From Paracoccaceae bacterium (GTDB lineage Bacteria; Pseudomonadota; Alphaproteobacteria; Rhodobacterales; Rhodobacteraceae), in contig JAHRYM010000001.1 of the NCBI GenBank assembly GCA_020622085.1, forward strand, positions 310,001 to 374,000: a stretch of 64,000 bases of DNA, read 5' to 3'. Positions 15,834 through 24,890 of the stretch are shown here, piece by piece. A model generated the notes under the pieces. It was not told where the DNA came from. It saw only the letters and a list, made by a program, of their open reading frames with translations, and did not search any database. Numbering within the stretch: position 1 is the first letter of the stretch; every line of letters begins with the position of its first letter. The position numbers were made by a program, and so were the translations under genes.

Positions 15834-16538
15834 TCAGGCAAAGGCGGCGGCAAGCGCCATCTCGACCATCTCGCCAAAACTTCGCTCGCGGTCGAGGGCG
15901 GGCAGCGCCTCATGCGTCAGCAGGTGGTCGGAAATGGTCAGGATCGCCAGCGCCCGCGCCCCCAGACGGGCGGCAACGGTGTAAAGTTCGGCCGCCTCCA
16001 TTTCGACGCAGAGGATGCCGTGGCGCTGCATCACCTCGTTCAGGTCGGGGCGTTCGTCGTAGAAGATATCGGCCGAATAGATGCCGCCGACATGGAGCGG
16101 CGTGCCCTTCGCCTCGCCCGCCGCGACGGCGGCGCGCAGCAGGCCGAAATCGGCGGTGGGGGCGAAGTTCACTTCGCGGAAGAAGCCGCGCGAGGGGGTG
16201 GAGATCGTGGTGGCCGACATCGCCACCACCACGTCGCGGATCTGCACATGGGGTTGCATTGCACCGGCCGATCCGATGCGGATAAGCGTCTTGGCGCCGT
16301 AGTCGCGGATCAGCTCGTTGGCATAGATCGACAGCGACGCCATCCCCATCCCCGAACCCTGGATCGTGACCCGGTGGCCGTTCCAGGTGCCGGTGTAGCC
16401 CAGCATCCCGCGCACCTGGTTGATGCAGGTGGCGCCCGTCAGAAAGGTTTCGGCGGCCCAGCGGGCGCGGTAGGGGTCGCCCGGCATCAGGACGGTTTCG
16501 GCGATCTCGCCGGGTTTGGCGCCGATATGGATGGACAT
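15834..16538 (-). CDS. deoD: purine-nucleoside phosphorylase, DeoD type
   Basis: A 234-residue hexameric-type phosphorylase that splits purine nucleosides into base and ribose-1-phosphate. [27 protein letters not shown] carries the phosphate loop. [22 protein letters not shown] is followed by IRIGSAGAM, and [13 protein letters not shown] gives the ribose-binding Met-Glu. [12 protein letters not shown] has the catalytic Asp. It heads the minus-strand operon that contains the decayed ABC transporter, suggesting the transporter once took up nucleosides or a related substrate; that is only context. recO is divergent. Confidence 0.95.
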   Translation of the reverse strand: MSIHIGAKPGEIAETVLMPGDPYRARWAAETFLTGATCINQVRGMLGYTGTWNGHRVTIQGSGMGMASLSIYANELIRDYGAKTLIRIGSAGAMQPHVQIRDVVVAMSATTISTPSRGFFREVNFAPTADFGLLRAAVAAGEAKGTPLHVGGIYSADIFYDERPDLNEVMQRHGILCVEMEAAELYTVAARLGARALAILTISDHLLTHEALPALDRERSFGEMVEMALAAAFA

Positions 16539-16660
16539 TCGCTGCTCCGTGGTCTGGTCTGGCGATGACTTTCCCGCCTTGCTGGCGGGCGATCAAGGAT
16601 GCTTTGCGGCGAAACCCGGATTATCCTTGAAAGGCAGACCCGCAGGGCACAGGAAGACCG

Positions 16661-17383
16661 ATGGACTGGCAGGATGAAGGCGCGATCCTTTCCGTGCGCC
16701 CGCATGGCGAAAGCTCGGCCATCGTCGAGGCATTCACGGCCGGGCATGGCCGCCATGCGGGCGTGGTGCGGGGCGGCGCGTCGCGCAGGATTGCGCCGAT
16801 GCTGATGCCGGGGGCGCAGGTGGCGCTGGCCTGGCGGGCGCGGCTGGACCAGCATATCGGCACCTTCACGGTGGAACCGATCGCCAGCCGTGCCGTGATC
16901 CTGTCGGACCGGCTGGCGCTGATGGGGCTGAATGCGGTCTGTGCGCTGTTGCATGTGATGCTGCCCGAACGCGAACCGCATGGGGCGCTTTATGCGGCCT
17001 CCATCGCGCTGATGGATCGGCTGGGGCAGGGGGCGGACTGGCCCACCGACTACCTGCGCTGGGAAGCGAAGCTGCTTGAGGATCTGGGCTATGGTCTTGA
17101 TCTGGGTCGCTGCGCGGTGACCGGATCGCGCGACGATCTGATGTTCGTCAGCCCGCGCACCGGGCGCGCGGTGTCGAAGGCCGGCGCGGGGGAATGGGCC
17201 GACCGGCTGTTGCCCTTGCCGGCGGTGATGCTGGGGCAGGGGCCGGGCCAGCCGGCCGAGGTGGTCGCGGGTCTGCGCACCACCGGGCATTTTCTGGAAC
17301 GGCTGATGGGCGATCTTGGTCACCGGCCGTTGCCCGAAGCCCGGCGTCGGCTGGTCGAGGCGCTGGCGCGGGCGGCGGGATAG
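16661..17383 (+). CDS. recO: DNA repair protein RecO
   Basis: A 240-residue RecO. The N-terminal OB fold reads [39 protein letters not shown], with the typical G-x-S-A-I and HGR-x-G-V-V-R-G pattern. A helical domain with [18 protein letters not shown] follows, where the single Cys is what remains of the zinc site. It loads RecA at gaps with RecR. Start at ATG 16661. It ends 13 bp before a strong terminator shared with pckA. Confidence 0.93.
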   Translation: MDWQDEGAILSVRPHGESSAIVEAFTAGHGRHAGVVRGGASRRIAPMLMPGAQVALAWRARLDQHIGTFTVEPIASRAVILSDRLALMGLNAVCALLHVMLPEREPHGALYAASIALMDRLGQGADWPTDYLRWEAKLLEDLGYGLDLGRCAVTGSRDDLMFVSPRTGRAVSKAGAGEWADRLLPLPAVMLGQGPGQPAEVVAGLRTTGHFLERLMGDLGHRPLPEARRRLVEALARAAG

Positions 17384-17395
17384 GTGCCAAAAAGA

Positions 17396-17423
17396 AACCG
17401 GCGCCCGTTTCGGTGCGCCGGTT
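17396..17423. terminator. bidirectional terminator between recO and pckA
   Basis: AACCGGCGC at 17396-17404 pairs with GCGCCGGTT at 17415-17423 around a 10-base loop. It is preceded by AAAAAGA (a U-tract on the minus strand), so it fits best as the pckA terminator and may also end recO transcripts. Confidence 0.8.
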
Positions 17424-17443
17424 CCTTCGGAATATCGCGTAGA

Positions 17444-19051
17444 TCAGGCCGCGCCGCCGATGACGGCCGCTTTCACGTCGGCGTCGATATAGGGCACATA
17501 CTGGGCAAAGTTCTCCGAGAACATGCCGACCAGCTTCTTCACCTGCGCGTCGAAGGCGGCCTTGTCGGCCCAGGTCGCGCGGGGGTCCAGCAGGGTTGAA
17601 TCGACGCCCGGCACTTCGACCGGCACTTCGAAACCGAAGTTCGGATCCTTGCGGAAGGTTACCTTGGCCAGCGATCCGTCGAGCGCCGCGGTCAGCAGGG
17701 CGCGGGTCGCGCGGATCGGCATCCGCTTGCCCACGCCGAAGGCGCCGCCGGTCCAGCCGGTGTTGACCAGCCAGCAGGTCGCGCCGGTCTGGGCGATCTT
17801 CTGTTGCAGAAGCTTGCCGTAGACTTCCGGCCGGCGCGGCATGAACGGCGCGCCAAAGCAGGTCGAGAAGGTCGGGATCGGTTCGACCACGCCGACTTCG
17901 GTGCCCGGGGTCTTCGAGGTGAAGCCCGACAGGAAGTGATACATCGCCTGCGCCGGGGTCAGCCGCGCGATCGGCGGCAGCACGCCATAGGCATCGCAGG
18001 TCAGCATGATCACGTTCTTGGGGTGGCCGCCCAGCGAGGTTGCCGACGCGTTGGAGATATAGTCAAGCGGGTAGGCACAGCGCATGTTGTCGGTCAGGCT
18101 GTTGTCGGCAAAATCAAGGTCGAGCGTTTCGGGATCGAAGATCATGTTCTCGATCACGGTGCCGAACTTCTCGGTCGTGGCATAGATCTCGGGCTCGGCC
18201 TCGCGCGAGAGGTTGATCGTCTTGGCATAGCAACCGCCTTCGAAGTTGAAGGTGCCCTTGTCCGACCAGCCGTGTTCGTCGTCGCCGATCAGGGTGCGCG
18301 AGGGGTCGGCCGAAAGCGTGGTCTTGCCGGTGCCGGAGAGGCCGAAGAACACGGCAGTTTCATCGGTGTTGCCGATGGCATGGTTGGCCGAGCAGTGCAT
18401 CGCCATGATGCCCTTGCCGGGAAGGATGTAGTTCAGAAGGGTGAAGACGGCCTTCTTGTTTTCACCGGCATAGGCGGTGTTCGCGATCAGGATGAGCTTC
18501 TTGTCGAAGTTCAGCGCGATCACGGTTTCGCTGCGGCAGCCGTGCAGGGCGGGGTTCGCCTTGAAGCTGGGGCAGTTGATGATGGTGAATTCGGGGATGA
18601 AGTCGTTCAGTTCATCGCGGGTCGGGCGGCGCAGCAGGTGGCGGATGAACAACCCGTGCCAGGCCAGTTCCGTCACCACGCGCACGTCAAGGCGGTGCTC
18701 GGGGTCGGCGCCACCGAACAGATCCTGCACGAAGTAGTCGCGGCCCTTCATGTGCTCGAGCATGTCGGCGTGCAGCCGGTCAAAGGCGGAAGGATCCATG
18801 GGCTTGTTGTTTTCCCACCAGATCGTGTTTTCGACCGACGGCGTGCGGACAACGAACTTGTCCTTGGGCGACCGGCCGGTGTGCTTGCCTGTCGAGACAA
18901 GGAAAGCCCCGCCCTTGCCGAGGTTGCCTTCGCCGTGCTGGAGCGCGTGTTCGATCAGGGCGGGTTCGATCAGGTTGTAGCAGACGCGGCCGAGCCCCGT
19001 GATCCCTTGGTCTTCCAGGCGGTTCGCAGGATTAACCCGTCCAATGATCAT
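17444..19051 (-). CDS. pckA: phosphoenolpyruvate carboxykinase (ATP)
   Basis: A 535-residue enzyme converting oxaloacetate and ATP to PEP, CO2 and ADP, the first committed step of gluconeogenesis. Visible motifs are [14 protein letters not shown] (substrate Arg), the metal ligand region [25 protein letters not shown], the P-loop [21 protein letters not shown] and the adenine-binding [12 protein letters not shown]. It is divergent from chvI across a 370-bp region with twin LacI-type operator candidates. Its end meets the recO terminator. Confidence 0.97.
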   Translation of the reverse strand: MIIGRVNPANRLEDQGITGLGRVCYNLIEPALIEHALQHGEGNLGKGGAFLVSTGKHTGRSPKDKFVVRTPSVENTIWWENNKPMDPSAFDRLHADMLEHMKGRDYFVQDLFGGADPEHRLDVRVVTELAWHGLFIRHLLRRPTRDELNDFIPEFTIINCPSFKANPALHGCRSETVIALNFDKKLILIANTAYAGENKKAVFTLLNYILPGKGIMAMHCSANHAIGNTDETAVFFGLSGTGKTTLSADPSRTLIGDDEHGWSDKGTFNFEGGCYAKTINLSREAEPEIYATTEKFGTVIENMIFDPETLDLDFADNSLTDNMRCAYPLDYISNASATSLGGHPKNVIMLTCDAYGVLPPIARLTPAQAMYHFLSGFTSKTPGTEVGVVEPIPTFSTCFGAPFMPRRPEVYGKLLQQKIAQTGATCWLVNTGWTGGAFGVGKRMPIRATRALLTAALDGSLAKVTFRKDPNFGFEVPVEVPGVDSTLLDPRATWADKAAFDAQVKKLVGMFSENFAQYVPYIDADVKAAVIGGAA

Positions 19052-19165
19052 TGTTTCGCTCCCGTATCGCAGCTGCCGCAGCTATCGCAAATTGTCCGAG
19101 GGGTGGGCCTCAAGGCCCTTCTGGCACCATGAACGCGCCTGGGGAAGGCTATAACATGTAGCCAG

Positions 19166-19189
19166 AGCCTTGAACCAGAAGGCTTTTTT
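19166..19189 (+). terminator. small hairpin with T6 upstream of pckA
   Basis: AGCCTT, a 7-base loop, AAGGCT, then TTTTT. It looks like a rho-independent terminator on the plus strand although no plus-strand gene precedes it. It may stop upstream-antisense transcription from the pckA promoter or be part of that promoter region. Confidence 0.45.
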
Positions 19190-19191
19190 GA

Positions 19192-19225
19192 CGTTAGCGC
19201 AATCACGCCACATTTAGCGCAACCA
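19192..19225. promoter_or_regulatory. paired TTAGCGCAA boxes, CceR-like operator candidate
   Basis: CGTTAGCGCAATCA (19192-19205) and ATTTAGCGCAACCA (19212-19225) are two copies of one box with 20-bp phasing. I recall the Rhodobacter CceR consensus as TGTTARCGYTAACA; against it the copies match at about 11 and 10 of 14 positions. CceR is known to activate gluconeogenic genes, and the boxes lie upstream of the presumed pckA promoter. Confidence 0.45.
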
Positions 19226-19421
19226 TCACGGGGCCGTGCGGCAAGATTGTGGCAACTGTGGACGTTCGAGCGACAAATCGGCCAAGAAATCGGCTTTTTT
19301 GCATGTTCTGAATAAGTTCATTCAAGTGATTCGTAGTTACTGGTTGATTCACCCCGCCCGAACACCCAAAAGGGGCTGAAAATCAGCGGAAAACGACGAG
19401 AGCATACAAGGGACAGCAGAT

Positions 19422-20123
19422 ATGTCGCGGATTGCACTGGTTGACGATGACAGGAACATCCTGACCTCGGTCTCCATGACGCTCGAGGCCGAGGGCTACG
19501 ACGTCGAAACCTATAATGACGGCCAGGCGGCGCTTGACGCCTTCAACAAACGTCTGCCGGACATGGCGGTTCTCGATATCAAGATGCCCCGGATGGACGG
19601 GATGGAGCTTTTGCAGCGGTTGCGGCAGAAGACCTCGATGCCGGTGATTTTCCTGACGTCGAAGGACGACGAGATCGACGAGGTTCTGGGCCTTCGGATG
19701 GGCGCGGACGACTATGTGAAAAAGCCGTTCTCGCAGCGGCTGCTGGTTGAGCGGATCCGGGCGCTGCTGCGCCGGCAGGACGCCATCGCCACCGGTGAGG
19801 TCGCCACGACCGAGGAAACCAAGATCATGACGCGGGGATCGCTGACGATGGACCCGCTGCGCCACTCGGTCAGCTGGAAGGGCAGGGATGTCGCCCTGAC
19901 GGTGACGGAATTCCTGCTTCTTCAGGCACTTGCGCAGCGCCCCGGCTTTGTGAAAAGCCGCGACCAGCTGATGGATGTCGCCTATGATGACCAGGTCTAT
20001 GTCGACGACCGCACCATCGACAGCCACATCAAGCGACTGCGCAAGAAGATGCGCACCGTGGATGATGATTTCTCGGCCATCGAAACCCTTTACGGGATTG
20101 GCTATCGTTACAACGAAGAATGA
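19422..20123 (+). CDS. chvI: response regulator ChvI (OmpR family)
   Basis: A 233-residue two-component regulator. The receiver domain begins [20 protein letters not shown], has the phospho-acceptor Asp52 in [16 protein letters not shown], then the Thr in IFLTSKDDE and the Lys in YVKKPFS. The winged-helix domain ends [20 protein letters not shown] and [13 protein letters not shown]. ChvI with ChvG senses acidity and envelope stress and is broadly conserved in Alphaproteobacteria. It overlaps chvG by ATGA. The order chvI-chvG-hprK-rapZ-EIIA-HPr is a known alphaproteobacterial cluster. Confidence 0.96.
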   Translation: MSRIALVDDDRNILTSVSMTLEAEGYDVETYNDGQAALDAFNKRLPDMAVLDIKMPRMDGMELLQRLRQKTSMPVIFLTSKDDEIDEVLGLRMGADDYVKKPFSQRLLVERIRALLRRQDAIATGEVATTEETKIMTRGSLTMDPLRHSVSWKGRDVALTVTEFLLLQALAQRPGFVKSRDQLMDVAYDDQVYVDDRTIDSHIKRLRKKMRTVDDDFSAIETLYGIGYRYNEE

Positions 20124-21847
20124 CGCCCACCACGGGGAACGGCGTGCGCGAACGCAAGGGATCGCGGAAGGCGGAGCTGGTTCTTGGCGAGGACTGGCTG
20201 GCCGCCGACGGGCTTGTTGACAGCGAGCTCAAGGCCGGGCGGGAACGCCGCGGCCTGATCTCGCTCAACCGCTCGCCGCTCGCCCGCAAGATCATCACCT
20301 TCAATCTGGTGGCGATGCTGGTTCTGGTGGCGGGAGTCCTTTACCTGAACCCGTTCCGCAACAGTCTTGTGGCGCAACGCGAAACCGGGTTGGTCGCCGA
20401 AGCCCGGCTGGTTGCGGATGTCTTCGAAGCGGGGCTCCTGCAGGGCGGGCTGGGCGATGTCGCGGATCCTGCGGTGCTGGACGTGCCGTCGATCGTGCGC
20501 AACCTGAACCTGCCCGACGGGATGGAGCTTCTGGTCTTCGATACCACGGGCGCCAAGATCGCCCAGGCGCAGGGTGTGGCGCGGACCGAGGGCGTGATCG
20601 GCCGCCAAGGCGAAGACGATCGCGCGGTCATCATCACCGAGATGCTCAAGAAGCTCTGGGAAGGCCTGTCGGCGCTGATCTCTCCCGGTGCAAAGCAGGT
20701 TGACCCCAACCAGAGCGAAGCCGCGATCCGCGAGCTCTTGTCGGGCACGCTGAAGGGCGAGACCCATATCCGTGGCGGGCGCGGTGCCCGTGGCGACACC
20801 CAGTTCATCGTGACGGCACCGATCCGGCAGGGGGGGCTGGTGCTGGGCGCCATCGCGCTGAACGTGAAGGCCAGTGAAATCGACCAGTTGGTGCGGATCG
20901 AGCGGGAACAGGTGCTCCAGATGTTTCTGATCGCCATCGTTGTCTCGATCGGCCTGAGCCTCGTGCTGGCCTCGACGATCGCCAACCCGCTGTCGGATCT
21001 GGCGGCGGCGGCGGAGCTTGGCCGCGACAAGAACGCCCGCAAGATGTCGCCCAACCGTGTCCGCATTCCCGACCTCACGGCGCGGCCCGACGAAATCGGG
21101 CGGCTGTCGGGGGCGATGCGCGGCATGGTGGCGGCGCTTTACGACCGAATCGAATCGAACGAACAGTTCGCCGCCGACGTGGCGCATGAAATCAAGAACC
21201 CGCTGGCCAGCTTGCGCTCTGCGGTGGGGACGCTCAGGGTGGCCAAACGCGACGACCAGCGCGACAAGCTTCTGGACGTGATCGAGCATGATGTGCGGCG
21301 GCTGGATCGTCTGGTCAGCGACATCTCGAACGCCTCGCGGCTGGACAGCGAGCTGGTGAAGGAAGAGGAAGAAACCTTCAACCTTCTGAAGATGCTTGGC
21401 AATATCACCGAATATCTTGGACAGGAAGCACGGCAGAAGGGCGTCGACTTCATCGCCGACCTGCCGCCCGAGCCGATCATGTTCACCGGGCTGGAAGGCC
21501 GGCTGGCGCAGGTGTTCGTCAACCTCATCACCAACGCGGTGTCCTTCTGCGAGGATGGCGATGCGGTGCGCGTCTGGGCCCGCAAGCGCGAAAACCGCGT
21601 GCTGGTCGTGGTCGAGGATACCGGGCCGGGCATCCCCGACCAGGCGTTGCAGAAGATATTCAAGCGGTTCTATTCCGAACGCCCGCCGGGCCAGTTTGGC
21701 GAACATTCGGGCCTGGGACTGGCGATTTCCAAGCAGATCGTCGAGGCGCATGGCGGCGTGATCTGGGCCGAGAACATCCGCCCGACGGATGCCGACATCA
21801 CATCTGACCCGCTGGGGGCGCGGTTCGTCGTGGGCCTGCCGGTGTGA
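20120..21847 (+). CDS. chvG: sensor histidine kinase ChvG
   Basis: A 575-residue membrane kinase. A basic cytoplasmic N-terminus is followed by TM1 ([20 protein letters not shown], about residues 54-73). A periplasmic sensor domain (DUF2222-like) leads to TM2 ([19 protein letters not shown]) and a HAMP region. The HisKA box [16 protein letters not shown] carries His356. The ATPase domain has [20 protein letters not shown] and [16 protein letters not shown]. In related bacteria ExoR binds the periplasmic domain to keep ChvG off. It is coupled to chvI upstream and overlaps hprK by GTGA. Confidence 0.95.
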   Translation: MTPTTGNGVRERKGSRKAELVLGEDWLAADGLVDSELKAGRERRGLISLNRSPLARKIITFNLVAMLVLVAGVLYLNPFRNSLVAQRETGLVAEARLVADVFEAGLLQGGLGDVADPAVLDVPSIVRNLNLPDGMELLVFDTTGAKIAQAQGVARTEGVIGRQGEDDRAVIITEMLKKLWEGLSALISPGAKQVDPNQSEAAIRELLSGTLKGETHIRGGRGARGDTQFIVTAPIRQGGLVLGAIALNVKASEIDQLVRIEREQVLQMFLIAIVVSIGLSLVLASTIANPLSDLAAAAELGRDKNARKMSPNRVRIPDLTARPDEIGRLSGAMRGMVAALYDRIESNEQFAADVAHEIKNPLASLRSAVGTLRVAKRDDQRDKLLDVIEHDVRRLDRLVSDISNASRLDSELVKEEEETFNLLKMLGNITEYLGQEARQKGVDFIADLPPEPIMFTGLEGRLAQVFVNLITNAVSFCEDGDAVRVWARKRENRVLVVVEDTGPGIPDQALQKIFKRFYSERPPGQFGEHSGLGLAISKQIVEAHGGVIWAENIRPTDADITSDPLGARFVVGLPV

Positions 21848-22278
21848 CGCCGGCCGCCGCGCCAGAGACGATCCTTCATGCCAGTTGCGTGGTGCTGGGC
21901 GGGCGCGGGCTGCTGATCCTTGGCCCTTCGGGTGCGGGAAAGTCGTCGCTGGCGCTGCAACTTATGGCGTTTGGCTGCGGGCTTGTGGCCGATGACAGGA
22001 CGTTGCTGCGGGCCGAGGCCGGTCATCTGGTTGCAAGCTGCCCCGCCCGGATAGCGGGCCGGATCGAGGCCTGGGGCCTGGGTATTCTGCCGGCCCGGCC
22101 CGATGGTCCGGTTCCCCTCGTCGCCGCCGTCGATCTGGGGGTCGCCGAAACGCAGCGTCTTCCGCCCGAACGGCAAATGCAGATCATGGGCGTGCCGCTT
22201 CCGGTCCTTCACAATGTCGCATCTTCGGCTTTTCCGGCCGCACTTCTGCATTATCTGAAGGCAGGACGCGCCGCATGA
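21844..22278 (+). CDS. hprK: HPr kinase/phosphorylase, short alphaproteobacterial form
   Basis: A 144-residue protein, about half the length of the Firmicutes enzyme and lacking its N-terminal domain, as usual in Alphaproteobacteria. Walker A is [18 protein letters not shown]. The Asp pair in LVADDRTLL and the region [13 protein letters not shown] correspond to the HprK core. It phosphorylates HPr on a serine. The start is GTG 21844, overlapping the chvG stop; it overlaps rapZ by ATGA. Confidence 0.92.
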   Translation: MTPAAAPETILHASCVVLGGRGLLILGPSGAGKSSLALQLMAFGCGLVADDRTLLRAEAGHLVASCPARIAGRIEAWGLGILPARPDGPVPLVAAVDLGVAETQRLPPERQMQIMGVPLPVLHNVASSAFPAALLHYLKAGRAA

Positions 22279-23201
22279 CAGAAGAAATCCACTTGGCCCA
22301 GAACACCGCCTCACGCGACGGAGCCCAGCACATCGTGCTTGTGACCGGCCCTTCGGGGGCCGGTCGCTCGACCGCGATTCACGTGCTTGAGGATCTGGGA
22401 TACGAGCCGATCGACAACCTGCCGCTGAGCCTGATCCCGCGCCTGCTGGACGGCCCGCCGATGGACCGGCCCGTGGCGCTGGGCATCGACGTGCGCAACC
22501 GCGACTTTTCGGCCAATGCGCTGATCGCGCTGATCGATGCGCTGACACGCGATCCGCAGGTGCAGGCCGAGGTTCTGTATCTGGATTGCGCGGTAGGCGA
22601 ACTGGTGCGCCGCTATGGCGAGACGCGGCGGCGCCATCCGCTGCGGCCCGACGCCCCACCGGAACAGGGGGCGCTTGCCGAAACCGACCTGCTGGCGCCG
22701 ATCCGGGCGCGGGCCGATGTGCTGATCGACACGAGCGAGCTTTCGCCGCATGATCTGCGCGCGGAACTGGCGCGCTGGTTCGACCGGACCGCGGGCAACG
22801 GCATGGCGATCGCGCTTCAGTCGTTTTCCTACAAGCGTGGGGTGCCGCGCGGGCTTGACATGATGTTCGACTGCCGCTTCCTGCGCAATCCGCACTGGGA
22901 TGCGCGGCTGCGCCCGCTGGATGGCCGCGACCGGCGCGTGGCCGATTTCGTGGCGGCCGATCCGCGCTTCGATCCGTTTCTCGAACGGCTGCGCGACCTG
23001 CTGGCCTTCGTGATCCCGGCCCACGTGCAGGAGGGCAAGACCCACCTGACAATCGGTATCGGTTGCACGGGCGGGCAGCATCGTTCGGTTGCCGTGGTCG
23101 AAAACATGGCCAATCTGCTTGCAGAGGCGGGTTTGCAAGTGTCTATAAGGCATCGTGAGCTTGAACGCCGGGCTGTTGGTCCGGCGGATTCGGGCGTTTG
23201 A
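22275..23201 (+). CDS. rapZ: RNase adapter / nucleotide-binding protein RapZ
   Basis: A 308-residue RapZ/YvcJ family protein. The Walker A is [15 protein letters not shown], then [26 protein letters not shown] and [23 protein letters not shown]. The C-terminal domain has [26 protein letters not shown] and [17 protein letters not shown], which includes the second nucleotide-binding-like motif. In enterics RapZ controls GlmS through RNase E; the target here is unknown. It lies in the coupled cluster between hprK and EIIA. Confidence 0.95.
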   Translation: MTEEIHLAQNTASRDGAQHIVLVTGPSGAGRSTAIHVLEDLGYEPIDNLPLSLIPRLLDGPPMDRPVALGIDVRNRDFSANALIALIDALTRDPQVQAEVLYLDCAVGELVRRYGETRRRHPLRPDAPPEQGALAETDLLAPIRARADVLIDTSELSPHDLRAELARWFDRTAGNGMAIALQSFSYKRGVPRGLDMMFDCRFLRNPHWDARLRPLDGRDRRVADFVAADPRFDPFLERLRDLLAFVIPAHVQEGKTHLTIGIGCTGGQHRSVAVVENMANLLAEAGLQVSIRHRELERRAVGPADSGV

Positions 23202-23214
23202 TAGGGTTCAAGGC

Positions 23215-23616
23215 TTGATCGGCATCGTGATCGTCGCGCATGGTGGACTGGCAAGGGAGTATCTCGCCGCAGTCGAACATGTCGTCGGCAAACAGTCTGG
23301 CATACGTGCAATCGCGATCGAGGAGGATCACGACCGTGCCGAAAAGCAGGCCGAGATCTGTGCGGCAGCTGATGAGGTCGATCAGGGCAACGGCGTTGTC
23401 GTTGTCACCGACATGTTCGGCGGATCGCCCTCGAACCTTTCGCTGCGGGCCTGCACGCCGACGGGCCGACAGATCCTTTATGGGGCAAACCTGCCCATGC
23501 TGATCAAACTTGCCAAATCGCGCGACCTGACAGTGCCCGAGGCGGTTTCGACGGCGCTGGAAGCAGGGCGGAAATACATCAACGCCTATGTCGGTGCCGG
23601 ACATGGCCAGCAGTGA
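23215..23616 (+). CDS. PTS EIIA, mannose/fructose-type regulatory subunit
   Basis: A 133-residue EIIA-Man domain if started at TTG 23215: IGIVIVAHGGLAREYLAAVEHVV has the phosphorylated His9. VVVVTDMFGGSPSNLSLRA and GANLPMLIKLAK complete the fold. A GTG at 23155 would add 20 residues and overlap rapZ by 47 bases; the family's N-terminus argues for the TTG. No PTS sugar permease is in the window, so this EIIA likely serves regulation, passing phosphate from HPr to sensors as in other Alphaproteobacteria. Confidence 0.9.
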   Translation: MIGIVIVAHGGLAREYLAAVEHVVGKQSGIRAIAIEEDHDRAEKQAEICAAADEVDQGNGVVVVTDMFGGSPSNLSLRACTPTGRQILYGANLPMLIKLAKSRDLTVPEAVSTALEAGRKYINAYVGAGHGQQ

Positions 23617-23626
23617 GGGGGCAGCG

Positions 23627-23911
23627 ATGAAGGATCAGGCCGTGAATGAACAGTCCCTGAATATCGTGAACGAAAAGGGACTTCACGCCCGCGCCTCGGC
23701 CCGGTTCGTGGAGGTGGTGGAAGGTTTTGACGCCCGCGCCGAAGTCGAGAAGGACGGGATGAGCGTCTCGGGCGATTCGATCATGGGCCTCTTGATGCTT
23801 GGGGCATCGAAGGGCACCGCGATCACGGTCCGCACCAGCGGGGCACAGGCTTCGGCCCTGGCGGATGCGCTGGCCGATCTGGTGCGGAACCGATTTGGCG
23901 AAGATTACTGA
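23627..23911 (+). CDS. ptsH: phosphocarrier protein HPr
   Basis: A 94-residue HPr. NEKGLHARASARFVEVV holds the EI-phosphorylated His20. VSGDSIMGLLMLGASKG holds Ser51, the target of HprK, and RNRFGEDY closes the protein. ATG 23627 follows GAGGGGG at a normal distance; an in-frame start at 23588 overlaps EIIA and is rejected. It completes a phosphorelay lacking a local EI gene, which is usual because ptsP lies elsewhere. Confidence 0.94.
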   Translation: MKDQAVNEQSLNIVNEKGLHARASARFVEVVEGFDARAEVEKDGMSVSGDSIMGLLMLGASKGTAITVRTSGAQASALADALADLVRNRFGEDY

Positions 23912-23928
23912 GGCATGGCCGCCGGAGC

Positions 23929-24786
23929 ATGACCGAGACGCCGCCCCCCGCGCCGCCCTCCGAAAGCCGACCTTATGAGATGGGCCGGCTGTCCTATGCC
24001 GGCACCTTCCGCAACCCTTTCAAGGCCGGGACGATCCGCACCATCGAATGGATGACGGGCAAGGTGACGCTCTTGCGCCTGATCCGGCAGTTCGAACGTT
24101 CGGGCGCGCCCACCGGACAGCCGTTCTGGCCCAAGGCGATGAAGACCATGGGCATCGACATCCTGACGCCCGAGGAACAGGTGGCGCGCATTCCACCGAC
24201 CGGCCCGTTGGTTGTCGTGGCCAACCATCCGCATGGGCTCGTCGACGGGATGGTGATGGCAACCCTGATCGGGCGCGTGCGCAGCGACTACAAGATCCTG
24301 ACCCGTTCGCTTCTGACCGGCATCCCCGAGATCGAGGAGTTCATGATCCCGGTTCCCTTCCCGCACGAGGAGAACTCGCGCGAGCTGGGGCTGAAGATGC
24401 GCGAAGACGCGATGCGGCAACTGAAGAACGGCGGTGTCATCATCCTGTTCCCGGCGGGCAAGGTCGCCTCGTCAGAGACCTATTTCGGCCCCGCGATCGA
24501 GCCGGAATGGAACCCCTTCACCGCCAAGATGGTGATGCGATCGGGCGCCACCGTGCTGCCGATCATGTTCCCCGGCCACAACACCCGCGCCTACCTGATC
24601 GCCAACAAGCTGTCGGCCACGCTGCGGCAGGGGCTCTTGCTGCACGAGATAAAATGCGCGCTGAGCAAGCCGCAGGCGCCGGTGATCGGCCAGCCGCTTC
24701 CGCCGCAGGAATTGCGGAAATGGGCCTCCGATCCGCGCGGTTTCCTCGCCTGGCTCAGGGACCATACGCTCGCCCTGCGGGGTTGA
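23929..24786 (+). CDS. lysophospholipid acyltransferase-like protein
   Basis: A 285-residue protein of the 1-acyl-glycerol-3-phosphate acyltransferase superfamily. VVVANHPHGLVDGMVMATL holds the catalytic His/Asp, spaced as in the NHPxGxLDG subgroup. PFPHEENSRELG is followed by NGGVIILFPAGKVASS (motif III) and MFPGHNTRAYLIA. It probably acylates a lysolipid at the inner membrane, though it has no strong membrane helix. It follows HPr by 17 bp but is not functionally linked to the PTS. The acceptor is unknown. Confidence 0.85.
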   Translation: MTETPPPAPPSESRPYEMGRLSYAGTFRNPFKAGTIRTIEWMTGKVTLLRLIRQFERSGAPTGQPFWPKAMKTMGIDILTPEEQVARIPPTGPLVVVANHPHGLVDGMVMATLIGRVRSDYKILTRSLLTGIPEIEEFMIPVPFPHEENSRELGLKMREDAMRQLKNGGVIILFPAGKVASSETYFGPAIEPEWNPFTAKMVMRSGATVLPIMFPGHNTRAYLIANKLSATLRQGLLLHEIKCALSKPQAPVIGQPLPPQELRKWASDPRGFLAWLRDHTLALRG

Positions 24787-24890
24787 CCCTTCGGACATTT
24801 CCTTTCGCGCGCATAGGCGTTCGCGATTTATTATTGCGCTGCGACTGCAAAGGCCGTAACCCATTGCAGATGCAGAAAGGGACGATTCCG

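Larger units (their letters stand above)
19052..19421. promoter_or_regulatory. pckA-chvI divergent control region
   Basis: A 370-bp gap without a gene. On the minus strand, GTTATAG near 19150-19156 is a plausible -10 for pckA. Twin boxes at 19192-19225 lie just upstream of that promoter. A 6-bp hairpin with T6 (19166-19189) lies between. Toward chvI the DNA turns AT-rich (about 19295-19350), with the direct repeat AAATCGGC twice near 19275-19295 and a TGAA-TAAG-TTCA inverted repeat near 19309-19320. No chvI promoter could be fixed. Confidence 0.55.

Noticed and set aside
21844-22278. Truncated HprK as a pseudogene
   Set aside because: The 144-residue length is normal for the alphaproteobacterial form, and the P-loop and cluster context are intact.
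24048-24890. In-frame 5' extension giving an 838-residue Mcd
   Set aside because: The extra N-terminus is the acyltransferase gene read in another frame (GDALAPDPAVRTFGRAH...). ATG 24891 has a proper ribosome binding site and gives the family's N-terminus.
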